This document shows positions 1 through 7,355 of a stretch of 64,000 nt of DNA, one piece after another. Position 1 is the first letter of the stretch. The number at the start of each line of letters is the position of its first letter. Origin of the DNA: Allomuricauda sp. (lineage in GTDB: Bacteria; Bacteroidota; Bacteroidia; Flavobacteriales; Flavobacteriaceae); the NCBI GenBank assembly GCA_030148335.1, contig JASBTQ010000002.1, positions 62,001 through 126,000 of the forward strand, written 5' to 3'. The position numbers and the translations under genes are program-made. The notes beneath the pieces are model-generated. The model did no database searches, was not told the DNA's origin, and saw only the letters and a list, made by a program, of their open reading frames with translations.

Positions 1-345
1 TTTTACAAAGAGGATTTTGAGCAAGTGACTAATATGTCATTTCCTGAGGGCGGTTATATTAAATATAAAACCGCATCTTACCCTGATCATTTTGGGGATT
101 ATACTTCGTCATTTCTGGTCACATTAAATCAAAATGATTTATCTAAGTTGGAAAATCAAATTAAGAACATTGGTTTTGAGATAAAAGAGAATAAAATGTT
201 ATCCAAGCAATTGGATTATATTGAAAATAAAGTAGAAGGAATGCACTATTCTAGGCAGTATGTGTGGGAATCAAGAAGCAAGTACTATGTAGTTGGATTC
301 TTGAATGATGAGGAATCCGTTATAATAACAAAAATCAGTTGGTAA
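1..345 (+). CDS. Hypothetical protein, 5' end cut by window edge
   Basis: The reading frame is open from base 1, so the gene starts outside the window. A GTG at 25 and an ATG at 34 are in frame, but nothing marks either as the true start. About 114 codons are visible, ending in a TAA. The product is lysine-, asparagine- and tyrosine-rich, with no signal peptide or membrane segment in the visible part, and I do not recognise a family. The DNA is clearly more AT-rich than the following tatD and ansA genes, which fits an accessory gene. Certainty that it is coding is moderate and its function is unknown. Confidence 0.55.
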   Translation, partial: FYKEDFEQVTNMSFPEGGYIKYKTASYPDHFGDYTSSFLVTLNQNDLSKLENQIKNIGFEIKENKMLSKQLDYIENKVEGMHYSRQYVWESRSKYYVVGFLNDEESVIITKISW

Positions 346-376
346 AAATCAACTACGAGTAGTCAATTTAAATTCA

Positions 377-1144
377 ATGATAATCACTGACACCCACACC
401 CATTTATATAGTGAAGCCTTTGTCGAGGACCGTGGTGAAATGATGCAACGTGCCTTGGATGTCGGGGTGGAGCGCTTTTTTATTCCGGCCATCGATTCTA
501 CCTACACCCAATACATGTTGGATTTGGAGGCCAATTATCCTGACAATGTTTTTTTGATGATGGGCCTGCACCCCACCCATGTCAAGGAAAACTACAAAGA
601 GGAATTGGCCCATGTGGAAGAATGGCTTTCCCAACGAAAATTCTATGCGGTGGGGGAGATAGGTATCGACCTGTATTGGGACAAGACCTTTTTGAAGGAA
701 CAGCAAGAAGCCTTCGTGTACCAAATTCAGTTGGCCAAAAAGCATCGATTGCCCATTGTAATCCATTGTCGGGAGTCGTTCGATGAGATCTTCGAGGTTT
801 TGGAACAGGAGAAAGGCGATGATCTTTTTGGTATCTTCCATTGTTTTACGGGTACTATGGAACAGGCCGAAAAGGCCATATCCTACAACATGAAACTGGG
901 CATTGGGGGAGTGGCCACGTTCAAAAATGGAAAGATTGACCAGTTTTTGGACCAAATCGATTTGAGACACATCGTCCTGGAGACCGATTCGCCCTATTTG
1001 GCCCCGGCCCCCTTTCGAGGAAAACGCAACGAGAGCTCCTATATAATAAAGGTATTGGAGAAGCTTTCATCTATATATGGTATGCCGGAGAAAGAAATCG
1101 CGGTTATCACCACAGCAAATTCCAAAGACATATTTGGCATCTGA
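377..1144 (+). CDS. tatD: TatD family metal-dependent hydrolase (DNase)
   Basis: A 255-residue TIM-barrel amidohydrolase of the TatD/YcfH family, the usual length. Metal-site residues are visible in order: the THTH pair (H7, H9), E94 in GEIGID, H130 in IHCRE, H155 in HCFTG and D204 in ETDSPYLAP. Family members are Mg-dependent 3'-5' nucleases acting on DNA or RNA; some are proposed to remove D-amino acids from tRNA. The protein has no signal peptide and should be cytosolic. The stop is followed after three bases by the asparaginase gene on the same strand, so the two are probably cotranscribed. The exact substrate cannot be told from sequence. Confidence 0.95.
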   Translation: MIITDTHTHLYSEAFVEDRGEMMQRALDVGVERFFIPAIDSTYTQYMLDLEANYPDNVFLMMGLHPTHVKENYKEELAHVEEWLSQRKFYAVGEIGIDLYWDKTFLKEQQEAFVYQIQLAKKHRLPIVIHCRESFDEIFEVLEQEKGDDLFGIFHCFTGTMEQAEKAISYNMKLGIGGVATFKNGKIDQFLDQIDLRHIVLETDSPYLAPAPFRGKRNESSYIIKVLEKLSSIYGMPEKEIAVITTANSKDIFGI

Positions 1145-1147
1145 CCT

Positions 1148-2179
1148 ATGCAAAAGAAGACCAACATACTGCTGATTTACACTGGGGGAACCATCGGGAT
1201 GGTGAAGGATTACAAGACCGGGGCACTGAAGGCCTTCAACTTTGAGGAGCTCATCAAGAACATTCCAGAATTGGACCAATTGGACTGCACCCTAAAGGGT
1301 GTTTCCTTTGAAAAACCTATCGATTCCTCCAACATGAACCCTGGCTATTGGGCGCAGATCGCTTCCATCATTGAGGAACATTATGCGGAGAACGACGGAT
1401 TTGTGGTGCTGCACGGGAGCGATACCATGAGCTATTCAGCATCGGCACTCAGTTTTATGCTGGAACATCTGGACAAACCGGTCATTTTTACGGGATCCCA
1501 ATTGCCCATTGGAGATCTGCGGACGGATGCAAAGGAAAATCTCATCACCTCCATAGAGATCGCTGCCCTTCAGGAAAAGGGAAGGCCAGTGGTGCAGGAG
1601 GTGGGGCTCTATTTTGAGTACAAACTCTATCGGGGCAACCGCACCACCAAGATCAATGCGGAGCATTTTGAGGCCTTTGCATCGCTCAACCATCCACCTT
1701 TGGTGGAGTCCGGGGTCCATTTGAAAGTGCACCATACCCATTTGATCAAACGGGCGATCAAGAACAAGACATTGACGGTCCATAAAGAGATGGACAATCG
1801 GGTGGCCATCCTTAAATTATTTCCGGGACTGAACCAAAATACGCTCCATGCCATCCTGAACATTCCCGACCTGAAGGCCTTGGTCATGGAAACCTATGGG
1901 GCAGGGAATGCTCCTATGGACGATTGGTTTTTGGAGGAATTGAAAAGAGCTGTTAAAAATGGATTACATATAATTAACGTTACCCAGTGCTCCGGAGGCA
2001 GTGTCTTCATGGGGCACTATGAGACCAGCGAAAGACTGAAGGAAATGCAACTGATTAATGGAAAGGACATTACAACGGAAGCAGCAGTGACAAAGGCCAT
2101 GTACCTTTTGGGCACAGGGGTTCCCGACAAGTTGTTCAAGACCATTTTCGAGACACCGCTCCGTGGTGAAATGGTGTAA
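1148..2179 (+). CDS. ansA: Type I L-asparaginase
   Basis: A 343-residue cytosolic asparaginase that hydrolyses L-asparagine to aspartate and ammonia. Both catalytic threonine motifs of the family are visible: TGGTIG near residue 12-17 (nucleophile Thr) and HGSDTM near residue 89-94 (Thr-Asp of the second triad), with a TDAKEN lysine motif further on. There is no signal peptide, which fits the cytoplasmic type I enzyme rather than the secreted type II. It begins three bases after tatD and probably shares its transcript. The tRNA-Ser gene follows. I see no unusual insert or missing residue. Confidence 0.93.
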   Translation: MQKKTNILLIYTGGTIGMVKDYKTGALKAFNFEELIKNIPELDQLDCTLKGVSFEKPIDSSNMNPGYWAQIASIIEEHYAENDGFVVLHGSDTMSYSASALSFMLEHLDKPVIFTGSQLPIGDLRTDAKENLITSIEIAALQEKGRPVVQEVGLYFEYKLYRGNRTTKINAEHFEAFASLNHPPLVESGVHLKVHHTHLIKRAIKNKTLTVHKEMDNRVAILKLFPGLNQNTLHAILNIPDLKALVMETYGAGNAPMDDWFLEELKRAVKNGLHIINVTQCSGGSVFMGHYETSERLKEMQLINGKDITTEAAVTKAMYLLGTGVPDKLFKTIFETPLRGEMV

Positions 2180-2245
2180 AATTAACGCATCAAATTTCTA
2201 TAACTGATTATTTTTTCGTTTATTGGTCGGCCTAAATGAAGGAAT

Positions 2246-2333
2246 AGAGAGGTGGCCGAGTGGTCGAAGGCGCACGCCTGGAAAGTGTGTATGCACCAAA
2301 AGTGCATCGAGGGTTCGAATCCCTTCCTCTCTG
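2246..2333 (+). tRNA. tRNA-Ser (anticodon GGA)
   Basis: The acceptor stem pairs AGAGAGG (2246-2252) with CCTCTCT (2326-2332), followed by discriminator G. The anticodon stem CACGC/GTGTG closes the loop CTGGAAA with anticodon GGA. A long variable arm (about 2291-2309) and the T-loop GGTTCGAATCC mark it as a class II serine tRNA reading UCC and UCU. The 3' CCA is not encoded and must be added enzymatically. Confidence 0.97.
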
Positions 2334-2410
2334 CAAGGTATTTTAGTTTTCAATTATAAAAATTTTATATCTTTAACATTATTAACTAACTAAATTTAAG
2401 TTTAAGTAAA

Positions 2411-3145
2411 ATGAAAAAAATATCCTTTACTCTGGCTGCTGCCGGAATGTTTGTGATGGGAACTACAACTGCATCTGCAGCAATGTTGCAAGAAGAAGCC
2501 GCGGCTGAAGCCAGCAAAGGTTTCACCCAGGTATTGAAAGAACAGTTCATCCAAGGGGGTCCTGCCTTCATGGGAATCGTGCTTCTTTGTTTGATATTGG
2601 GATTGGCAGTTGCCATCGAAAGAATCATTTATTTGAACCTGGCTACTACCAATACGGCCAAATTGAAGCAAAAAGTAGAGGACGCCTTGGCTTCCGGTGG
2701 GGTTGAAGCTGCAAAAGAAGTTTGCAGGAACACCAAAGGACCTGTTGCTTCCATCTTCTACCAAGGGTTGGACAGATCAAGCGAAGGATTGGAGTCTGCT
2801 GAGAAAGCAGTTGTTGCCTACGGAGGTGTACAAATGGGCCAGTTGGAGAAAAACGTTTCTTGGTTGTCCTTGTTCATTGCTGTGGCTCCGATGCTTGGGT
2901 TCATGGGTACGGTAATCGGTATGATCCAGGCCTTCCAGAAAATCGCTGCAGTAGGTAACTTGAGTGCCTCTTTGATCGCTGGTGACATCCAGGTGGCGTT
3001 GTTGACAACGGTATTTGGTTTGATCGTTGCCATCATCCTTCAGATTTTCTATAACTATATCATTGCAAAAATCGATAGTATCGTAAACGATATGGAAGAC
3101 GCTTCCATCGCCTTGATTGATATGTTGGCTGCGCACAAGAAATAA
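2411..3145 (+). CDS. exbB: ExbB/TolQ/MotA-family proton channel
   Basis: A 244-residue inner-membrane protein of the ExbB/TolQ family, which with ExbD uses the proton gradient to drive TonB-like uptake or envelope functions. A hydrophobic N-terminus ending near residue 23 looks like a signal peptide. Membrane segments follow at about 53-72, 155-180 and 195-220. The conserved stretch with GLLGTVxGM-like spacing appears as MLGFMGTVIGM. It heads a run of same-strand genes: a small membrane protein and two ExbD genes, then a terminator and two more ExbD genes. The partner TonB or energised receptor is not in the window, so the transported substrate is unknown. Confidence 0.93.
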   Translation: MKKISFTLAAAGMFVMGTTTASAAMLQEEAAAEASKGFTQVLKEQFIQGGPAFMGIVLLCLILGLAVAIERIIYLNLATTNTAKLKQKVEDALASGGVEAAKEVCRNTKGPVASIFYQGLDRSSEGLESAEKAVVAYGGVQMGQLEKNVSWLSLFIAVAPMLGFMGTVIGMIQAFQKIAAVGNLSASLIAGDIQVALLTTVFGLIVAIILQIFYNYIIAKIDSIVNDMEDASIALIDMLAAHKK

Positions 3146-3171
3146 TTACGAATCAAAATCTATCGGGAATC

Positions 3172-3609
3172 ATGAATAAAATAATAAAAATAGCACTCAT
3201 TGCCATCGGATTGATAGCGGCCGTTCTTTGGTTCTCCCTTCCATCTGGCGATGATCCAGATGCCATCAGCAGTGGGGCGATGAACTTTATGTTCATCATC
3301 ATGTACATTTTGTTGGCGATAGCCGTAGTGGCCTCAGTGTTCTTTGGATTGACCAAATTGCTTTCCACACCCGGAAGCCTTAAAAAGGCCCTTTTCGCTA
3401 TTGGTGGATTGGCCATTGTAGTTGCAGTGTCCTATGGACTTTCTTCCAACAACGCACCAGTTGTCGAGGAGATGGCCAAAAGGGGCATCGAGACCACAGA
3501 AGGTACCGTGAAGAACATCGGAATGGGATTGAACGTATTCTTTATCCTTACTGTTGTTGCAGTGGTCCTTATGGTTTTTCCAGGGTTGAAAAAAATGTTT
3601 GTAAAGTAA
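3172..3609 (+). CDS. Small membrane protein in ExbB-ExbD operon
   Basis: A 145-residue hydrophobic protein with about four predicted membrane segments: residues 5-24, 39-62, 75-93 and 120-140. It has no recognisable enzymatic motif. It lies 26 bases after exbB and 12 bases before the first exbD gene, so it is almost certainly cotranscribed with the transport motor. Genes of this kind commonly sit between exbB and exbD in flavobacteria (recalled, not checked), which suggests an accessory or assembly subunit. That role is inferred only from position. Confidence 0.85.
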   Translation: MNKIIKIALIAIGLIAAVLWFSLPSGDDPDAISSGAMNFMFIIMYILLAIAVVASVFFGLTKLLSTPGSLKKALFAIGGLAIVVAVSYGLSSNNAPVVEEMAKRGIETTEGTVKNIGMGLNVFFILTVVAVVLMVFPGLKKMFVK

Positions 3610-3621
3610 AAAGTTTGAACT

Positions 3622-4227
3622 ATGCCTAGAAGAAAAGGAGCACCGGAAGTGAATGCCGGTTCCATGGCGGATATCGCGTTCCTCTTGCTTATCTTTTTCT
3701 TGGTGACCACCACCATAGAAACGGATGCAGGATTGGACCGTATGTTGCCGCCCATCGAACCGCCAGAAAATCCACCCATCATTAGACAAAAGAACATTTT
3801 TACGGTGAATATCAATAAAAATGGTCAGCTCTTGGTAGAGGATGAACTGATGAACTTGAAAAATCTGAGAGAAGCTGCCACCGCTTTCCTTGAAAACAAT
3901 GCAGATGGAACCTGTGATTACTGCAAGGGAAGAAAGGATCCAGCATCCTCTGATAATCCAGACAAAGCCATCATTTCCCTAAAGAACGACAGGGAGACCA
4001 AGTATAGCACATACATCACTGTTCAAAACGAGTTGGTAGGAGCATACAACGACCTACGTAACCGTGAGGCACAACGATTGTATGGCAAGGATTTTACGGA
4101 TATGGAAGCAGAGTACCTGAACCCTGAGACACCATCCAGTGTGAGGGACGAACTCAAGGACAAGGTGAAGCGGATCCAGGATATGTTTCCACAGAAGCTA
4201 TCTGAAGCAGAAACATCAACCGATTAA
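3622..4227 (+). CDS. exbD: ExbD-type biopolymer transport protein, long form with CxxC (copy 1)
   Basis: A 201-residue ExbD/TolR family protein. It starts with a short cytoplasmic tail and one membrane helix carrying the essential proton-binding aspartate (D17 in SMADIAF), followed by a periplasmic domain. The periplasmic part is longer than in classical ExbD (about 140 residues) and contains CDYC (C98, C101) followed by SSDNP and KAIISL. The same block occurs in the gene at 4884-5513, so the two are paralogues. It is cotranscribed with exbB and the short ExbD that follows 13 bases later. The cysteine pair could form a disulfide in the periplasm. Confidence 0.92.
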   Translation: MPRRKGAPEVNAGSMADIAFLLLIFFLVTTTIETDAGLDRMLPPIEPPENPPIIRQKNIFTVNINKNGQLLVEDELMNLKNLREAATAFLENNADGTCDYCKGRKDPASSDNPDKAIISLKNDRETKYSTYITVQNELVGAYNDLRNREAQRLYGKDFTDMEAEYLNPETPSSVRDELKDKVKRIQDMFPQKLSEAETSTD

Positions 4228-4240
4228 AACTTAGATTGAC

Positions 4241-4723
4241 ATGGCAAAATTTACAAAAAAGAAAGAAGGTGACCTGCCAGCGGTATCCACTGCTTCATTG
4301 CCCGATATCGTATTCATGTTGCTGTTCTTTTTCATGACGGTGACCACCATGAAAGACAGTTCGCTATTGGTTGAGAACACCCTTCCCAATGCATCGGAAG
4401 TAAAGAAATTGGAAAAGAAGGATAGGGTCATCTACATTTATGTAGGGAAGCCCACACAGGAATACCAGAAAGTTTTTGGCACGGAACCAAAAATCCAGTT
4501 GAACGATAAATTTGCCAATGTGGACGAAGTAGGTTCATTTATCTTGGCAGAGCGTGCAAAAAAGCCCCAAGAACTTCAAAACGTATTGACTACTGCATTG
4601 AAAGTTGATAAGAATGCCAATATGGGTCTTATTACCGATATCAAGCTACAATTGAGAAAAGTGAATGCCCTAAAGGTGAATTATACCACTTACGAGGGAG
4701 ATGCTTTTAACAATTTACAGTAG
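4241..4723 (+). CDS. exbD: ExbD-type biopolymer transport protein, short form (copy 1)
   Basis: A 160-residue ExbD/TolR protein with one membrane helix preceded by STASLPDIVFMLLFF, where D22 is the expected proton-carrying aspartate. The periplasmic domain has the pattern LEKKDRVIYIYVGKP and ends in KVNYTTYEGD. It lacks the CxxC of its upstream partner. It closely resembles the gene at 5513-5992 in order of motifs and length. Stop codon is followed by an intrinsic terminator at 4746-4781, so the first ExbB-ExbD unit ends here. Two ExbD types probably assemble together in one motor complex, as inferred from pairing of the genes. Confidence 0.92.
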   Translation: MAKFTKKKEGDLPAVSTASLPDIVFMLLFFFMTVTTMKDSSLLVENTLPNASEVKKLEKKDRVIYIYVGKPTQEYQKVFGTEPKIQLNDKFANVDEVGSFILAERAKKPQELQNVLTTALKVDKNANMGLITDIKLQLRKVNALKVNYTTYEGDAFNNLQ

Positions 4724-4745
4724 GCAATAACTTAGATTTAGTGGG

Positions 4746-4781
4746 AAACGCTCCAAGTTTATAATTTGGAGCGTTTTTTTA
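4746..4781 (+). terminator. Intrinsic terminator after first ExbD pair
   Basis: Perfect 11-bp stem AAACGCTCCAA (4746-4756) with TTGGAGCGTTT (4766-4776), then a run of T. It separates the two ExbD pairs, so the second pair may have its own promoter or depend on read-through. Confidence 0.9.
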
Positions 4782-4883
4782 TTTCTCCTCTTCCAATCTC
4801 TCATAGTTTATTTGGAACGGTTGTTGTAACATTTTGTTAACGAGTATCAACACCAATTGTTAATCCAATCAAACTCTTTAATC

Positions 4884-5513
4884 ATGAGAAGAACCAGAGA
4901 AAACCCAGAGGTGCATGCAGGCTCCATGGCGGACATTGCATTCTTGTTATTGATCTTTTTCTTGGTCACCACTACCATCCAAACGGATGTGGGCCTTGAC
5001 CGAAAACTACCCTCCGATGATGTCATCAACCACATCGATGTAAATGAACGGAATGTGCTCAGGATAAGCCTGAACAAAAACGATGAACTTTTTGTTGAGG
5101 ACCGTGTTCTGGGCATTGATGATTTAAAGCAACAGGCCGTTGCCTTTTTGGACAATGGCGGGGCAATCGAAAACCAGTTGCTCTGTGATTACTGCAAAGG
5201 AGCACATAACCCCAAATCCTCCGACAACCCCCAAAAAGCCATCATTTCGTTGAGTAGTGACAGGGATGCCTCCTATGGTACGTATGTTCAGGTTCAAGAT
5301 CGTTTGGCTTTGGCTTATCGAGAATTGCGGAATAGGGAAGCACAACGTCTTTTTGGACAGGATTTCACAGCAATGGAGGAGAAGTTTTATGCTGCTGAGA
5401 CCAAAGAGGTTGAAAAAACTGCTCTTAAGGTCAATATAGAGCGCATACGTGAAATGTTTCCCCTGAACATTACCGAAGCCGAATTGAACGTCCAATCACA
5501 AAAGCAGTCGTAA
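4884..5513 (+). CDS. exbD: ExbD-type biopolymer transport protein, long form with CxxC (copy 2)
   Basis: A 209-residue paralogue of the gene at 3622-4227. I chose ATG 4884 rather than the upstream in-frame TTG at 4857, because it makes the N-terminus match the paralogue: basic tail, EVHAGSMADIAF, D17, one membrane helix. The periplasmic insert again has CDYC (C101, C104) and SSDNP-KAIISL, and a shared motif LRNREAQRLFG. The stop overlaps the start of the next ExbD by one base (TAATG), so the pair is translationally coupled. The conserved duplicate suggests a second, differently expressed or hetero-oligomeric motor subunit set; this is inference. Confidence 0.92.
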   Translation: MRRTRENPEVHAGSMADIAFLLLIFFLVTTTIQTDVGLDRKLPSDDVINHIDVNERNVLRISLNKNDELFVEDRVLGIDDLKQQAVAFLDNGGAIENQLLCDYCKGAHNPKSSDNPQKAIISLSSDRDASYGTYVQVQDRLALAYRELRNREAQRLFGQDFTAMEEKFYAAETKEVEKTALKVNIERIREMFPLNITEAELNVQSQKQS

Positions 5514-5992
5514 TGAGCATATCAAGAAACCATAAAAGATCGGAACCTGCGATATCGACCGCTTCATTACCTGATATCGTCTTTATGCTCTTGTTCTTTT
5601 TTATGACGGTGACCACGATAAACAATAGTGAACTTCTGGTGGACAATGAGCTGCCTGAGGCTGCTGCGGTCAATAAACTGGATAAAAAGGATAGGATCAT
5701 AGAGATTTATGTGGGCATGCCCAAGAAAAACCTACAAAAAGTACTGGGAACAGGTCCACAAATCCAATTGAATGATCGTATTGCACATTTAAACGATGTG
5801 GCCCCTTATGTTTTGTCCGAACTGTCAAAAAAACCGGAAGCAATTCGAAATTTTGTGACAGTTTCCATGAAAGTGGACAAGGATGTCAAGGTAGGTATGG
5901 TCTCCGATATCAAAAAGGAGTTACAAAAAGCTCATTTGTTCAAAGTCAATTATACCACTTATCAAGGCAGCGATGTCAATATTGGGTTTTAA
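5513..5992 (+). CDS. exbD: ExbD-type biopolymer transport protein, short form (copy 2)
   Basis: A 159-residue ExbD/TolR protein, paralogue of 4241-4723. It shares STASLPDIVFMLLFFFMTVTT with D21 as the probable proton carrier, LDKKDRIIEIYVGMP in the periplasmic domain, and the C-terminal KVNYTTYQG. Start ATG overlaps the upstream stop by one base. No ExbB gene accompanies this second pair, so it would have to use the ExbB encoded at 2411. A terminator hairpin follows at 6016-6046. Confidence 0.92.
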   Translation: MSISRNHKRSEPAISTASLPDIVFMLLFFFMTVTTINNSELLVDNELPEAAAVNKLDKKDRIIEIYVGMPKKNLQKVLGTGPQIQLNDRIAHLNDVAPYVLSELSKKPEAIRNFVTVSMKVDKDVKVGMVSDIKKELQKAHLFKVNYTTYQGSDVNIGF

Positions 5993-6015
5993 GTTAAAAA
6001 CCTAACCCAAAAAGA

Positions 6016-6046
6016 CAATCCAAATGCTTAATTTGGGTTGTTTTTT
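6016..6046 (+). terminator. Intrinsic terminator after second ExbD pair
   Basis: Ten-pair stem CAATCCAAAT (6016-6025) with ATTTGGGTTG (6031-6040), including one G-T pair, a five-base loop and a T run. It ends the ExbD transcript just before the gene at 6066. Confidence 0.85.
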
Positions 6047-6065
6047 AGTTTAGGAGTATTTTGTA

Positions 6066-6758
6066 ATGAGCCGTTACCAGATTTTTATATCATTTTTGTT
6101 GACCTTCTACATGGGAAGTGCACAAGAACTGCCTAAGGATTCCTCCCAAGTCGATTCGCGCTATCTTGAAGACCAGTTCTATATTGGTTTGGGGTACAAT
6201 GTGTTGTTGGGCAAACAGTCGGGGGTGGCCCAACGGAACCTGTCCTATAATCTCCAAGCAGGGTTCATCAAGGATATCCCCCTCAATCCCAGAAGAAATT
6301 TTGGAGTAGGTCTCGGTGTGGGCTATGCGATCAACTCCTATTATACCAATGTGGTGGCTACCGAACAAGCCAATGCAGTACTTTATGAGGTGATGAACGA
6401 ATCCGATTTTAAGCGTAGCAAATTGGAGACCCATGCCTTGGAGGTGCCATTTGAACTGAGATGGCGTACCTCCACTGCTGATGAATATAAATTTTGGCGT
6501 ATCTATGCCGGGGCCAAGTTGGGTTATGTATTTTCAGGAAGGTCACGGTTGGTCACGGAAGATGGCAGAGACGGTTTTGCCAATAAGGATATCGAACAGC
6601 TCCAATATGGACTGATCCTCAACTTTGGGTACAATACGTGGAACGTTCATGCCTATTATGGCCTCAACCCGCTATTGAAAAACGGAACCAACCTCCAAAC
6701 AGGGGAGGCCATCGATTTCAAGGTGCTACGGATAGGGATAATCTTCTACATCCTATAG
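6066..6758 (+). CDS. Outer-membrane beta-barrel protein (PorT-like)
   Basis: A 230-residue secreted protein with a signal peptide cleaved about residue 20 (FYMGSAQ/E). The rest alternates short amphipathic strands rich in Tyr, Gly and Asn (YIGLGYNVLLG, VGLGVGYAIN, YAGAKLGYVFSG, GLILNFGYN), ending in a hydrophobic-aromatic strand (IGIIFYIL). That pattern is typical of small outer-membrane barrels of the PorT/OmpW-like type in Bacteroidetes. No ligand or enzyme motif is visible. It ends with a six-base overlap with the convergent membrane-protein gene at 6753. Its function is unknown. Confidence 0.8.
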   Translation: MSRYQIFISFLLTFYMGSAQELPKDSSQVDSRYLEDQFYIGLGYNVLLGKQSGVAQRNLSYNLQAGFIKDIPLNPRRNFGVGLGVGYAINSYYTNVVATEQANAVLYEVMNESDFKRSKLETHALEVPFELRWRTSTADEYKFWRIYAGAKLGYVFSGRSRLVTEDGRDGFANKDIEQLQYGLILNFGYNTWNVHAYYGLNPLLKNGTNLQTGEAIDFKVLRIGIIFYIL

Positions 6759-7355
6759 CCAATACTTCAAAATAATCAATTGGGAGCAACACCCGACAAG
6801 GAAACCTATCAGCAGTTCGTTCCGCGTATGTGATTTGAGATAGAGCCTTGAGGTGGCCACAAGTCCGGTAAGTAGCGTGAACAGGCTAATGGCCAGAGTA
6901 ATGTTGGTCTCAAAATGGATGCTCAGCCCAATCATGAACATCAGGATGCTTCCCATGCCCAAAAGGTGCAGGCTGATCTTGAACTTGATGAAAAGCAAGA
7001 GGAGGGCAGTCCCAGTGGCCGTCAATAGCCCAGTAAAAAAGTAAAAGAGCTCGTGTACGTAATTATTGGGAATGACTTTGTACAAGATCATCAAAAAAAT
7101 AATACAGCTGATGTAGAGCGGGTATTTCCGTTCCTGGATGGTGGGCAGGAAAATGGAACTGATGACCCCTAGATTTTTCAGGATCAAGAAAAAGATGATG
7201 GGGATAATGACCGTTAGGATGAAAATGGGGACAATGTTCCCACTTTGCATCTCCAAAGTGCTATATGGGGCAACAAAAAAATAAAGAATGGTGCCTCCAA
7301 TGGGAATGAACAACGGGTGAAAGATGTACGAGATGATGTTGTAGAAATGGCGCAT
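6753..7355 (-). CDS. PAP2-like integral membrane protein, degenerate active site
   Basis: A 200-residue protein with about six membrane helices. Near the C-terminus it carries S169-R170, five residues, H176, three residues, E180, which fits the third phosphatase motif of the PAP2 family (SR-x5-H-x3-D) with Asp replaced by Glu. The PSGH motif and the K-x6-RP motif of active PAP2 enzymes are not recognisable. It could be a diverged lipid phosphatase or a non-catalytic relative. Its start overlaps the rpoN stop (TGATG), so the two genes are translationally coupled. Evidence for the family is suggestive only. Confidence 0.75.
   Translation of the reverse strand: MRHFYNIISYIFHPLFIPIGGTILYFFVAPYSTLEMQSGNIVPIFILTVIIPIIFFLILKNLGVISSIFLPTIQERKYPLYISCIIFLMILYKVIPNNYVHELFYFFTGLLTATGTALLLLFIKFKISLHLLGMGSILMFMIGLSIHFETNITLAISLFTLLTGLVATSRLYLKSHTRNELLIGFLVGCCSQLIILKYWL

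Noticed and set aside
2368-2375. TATCTTTA as exbB promoter
   Set aside because: It misses the final G of TANNTTTG and no clear TTTG lies upstream; too weak to list.
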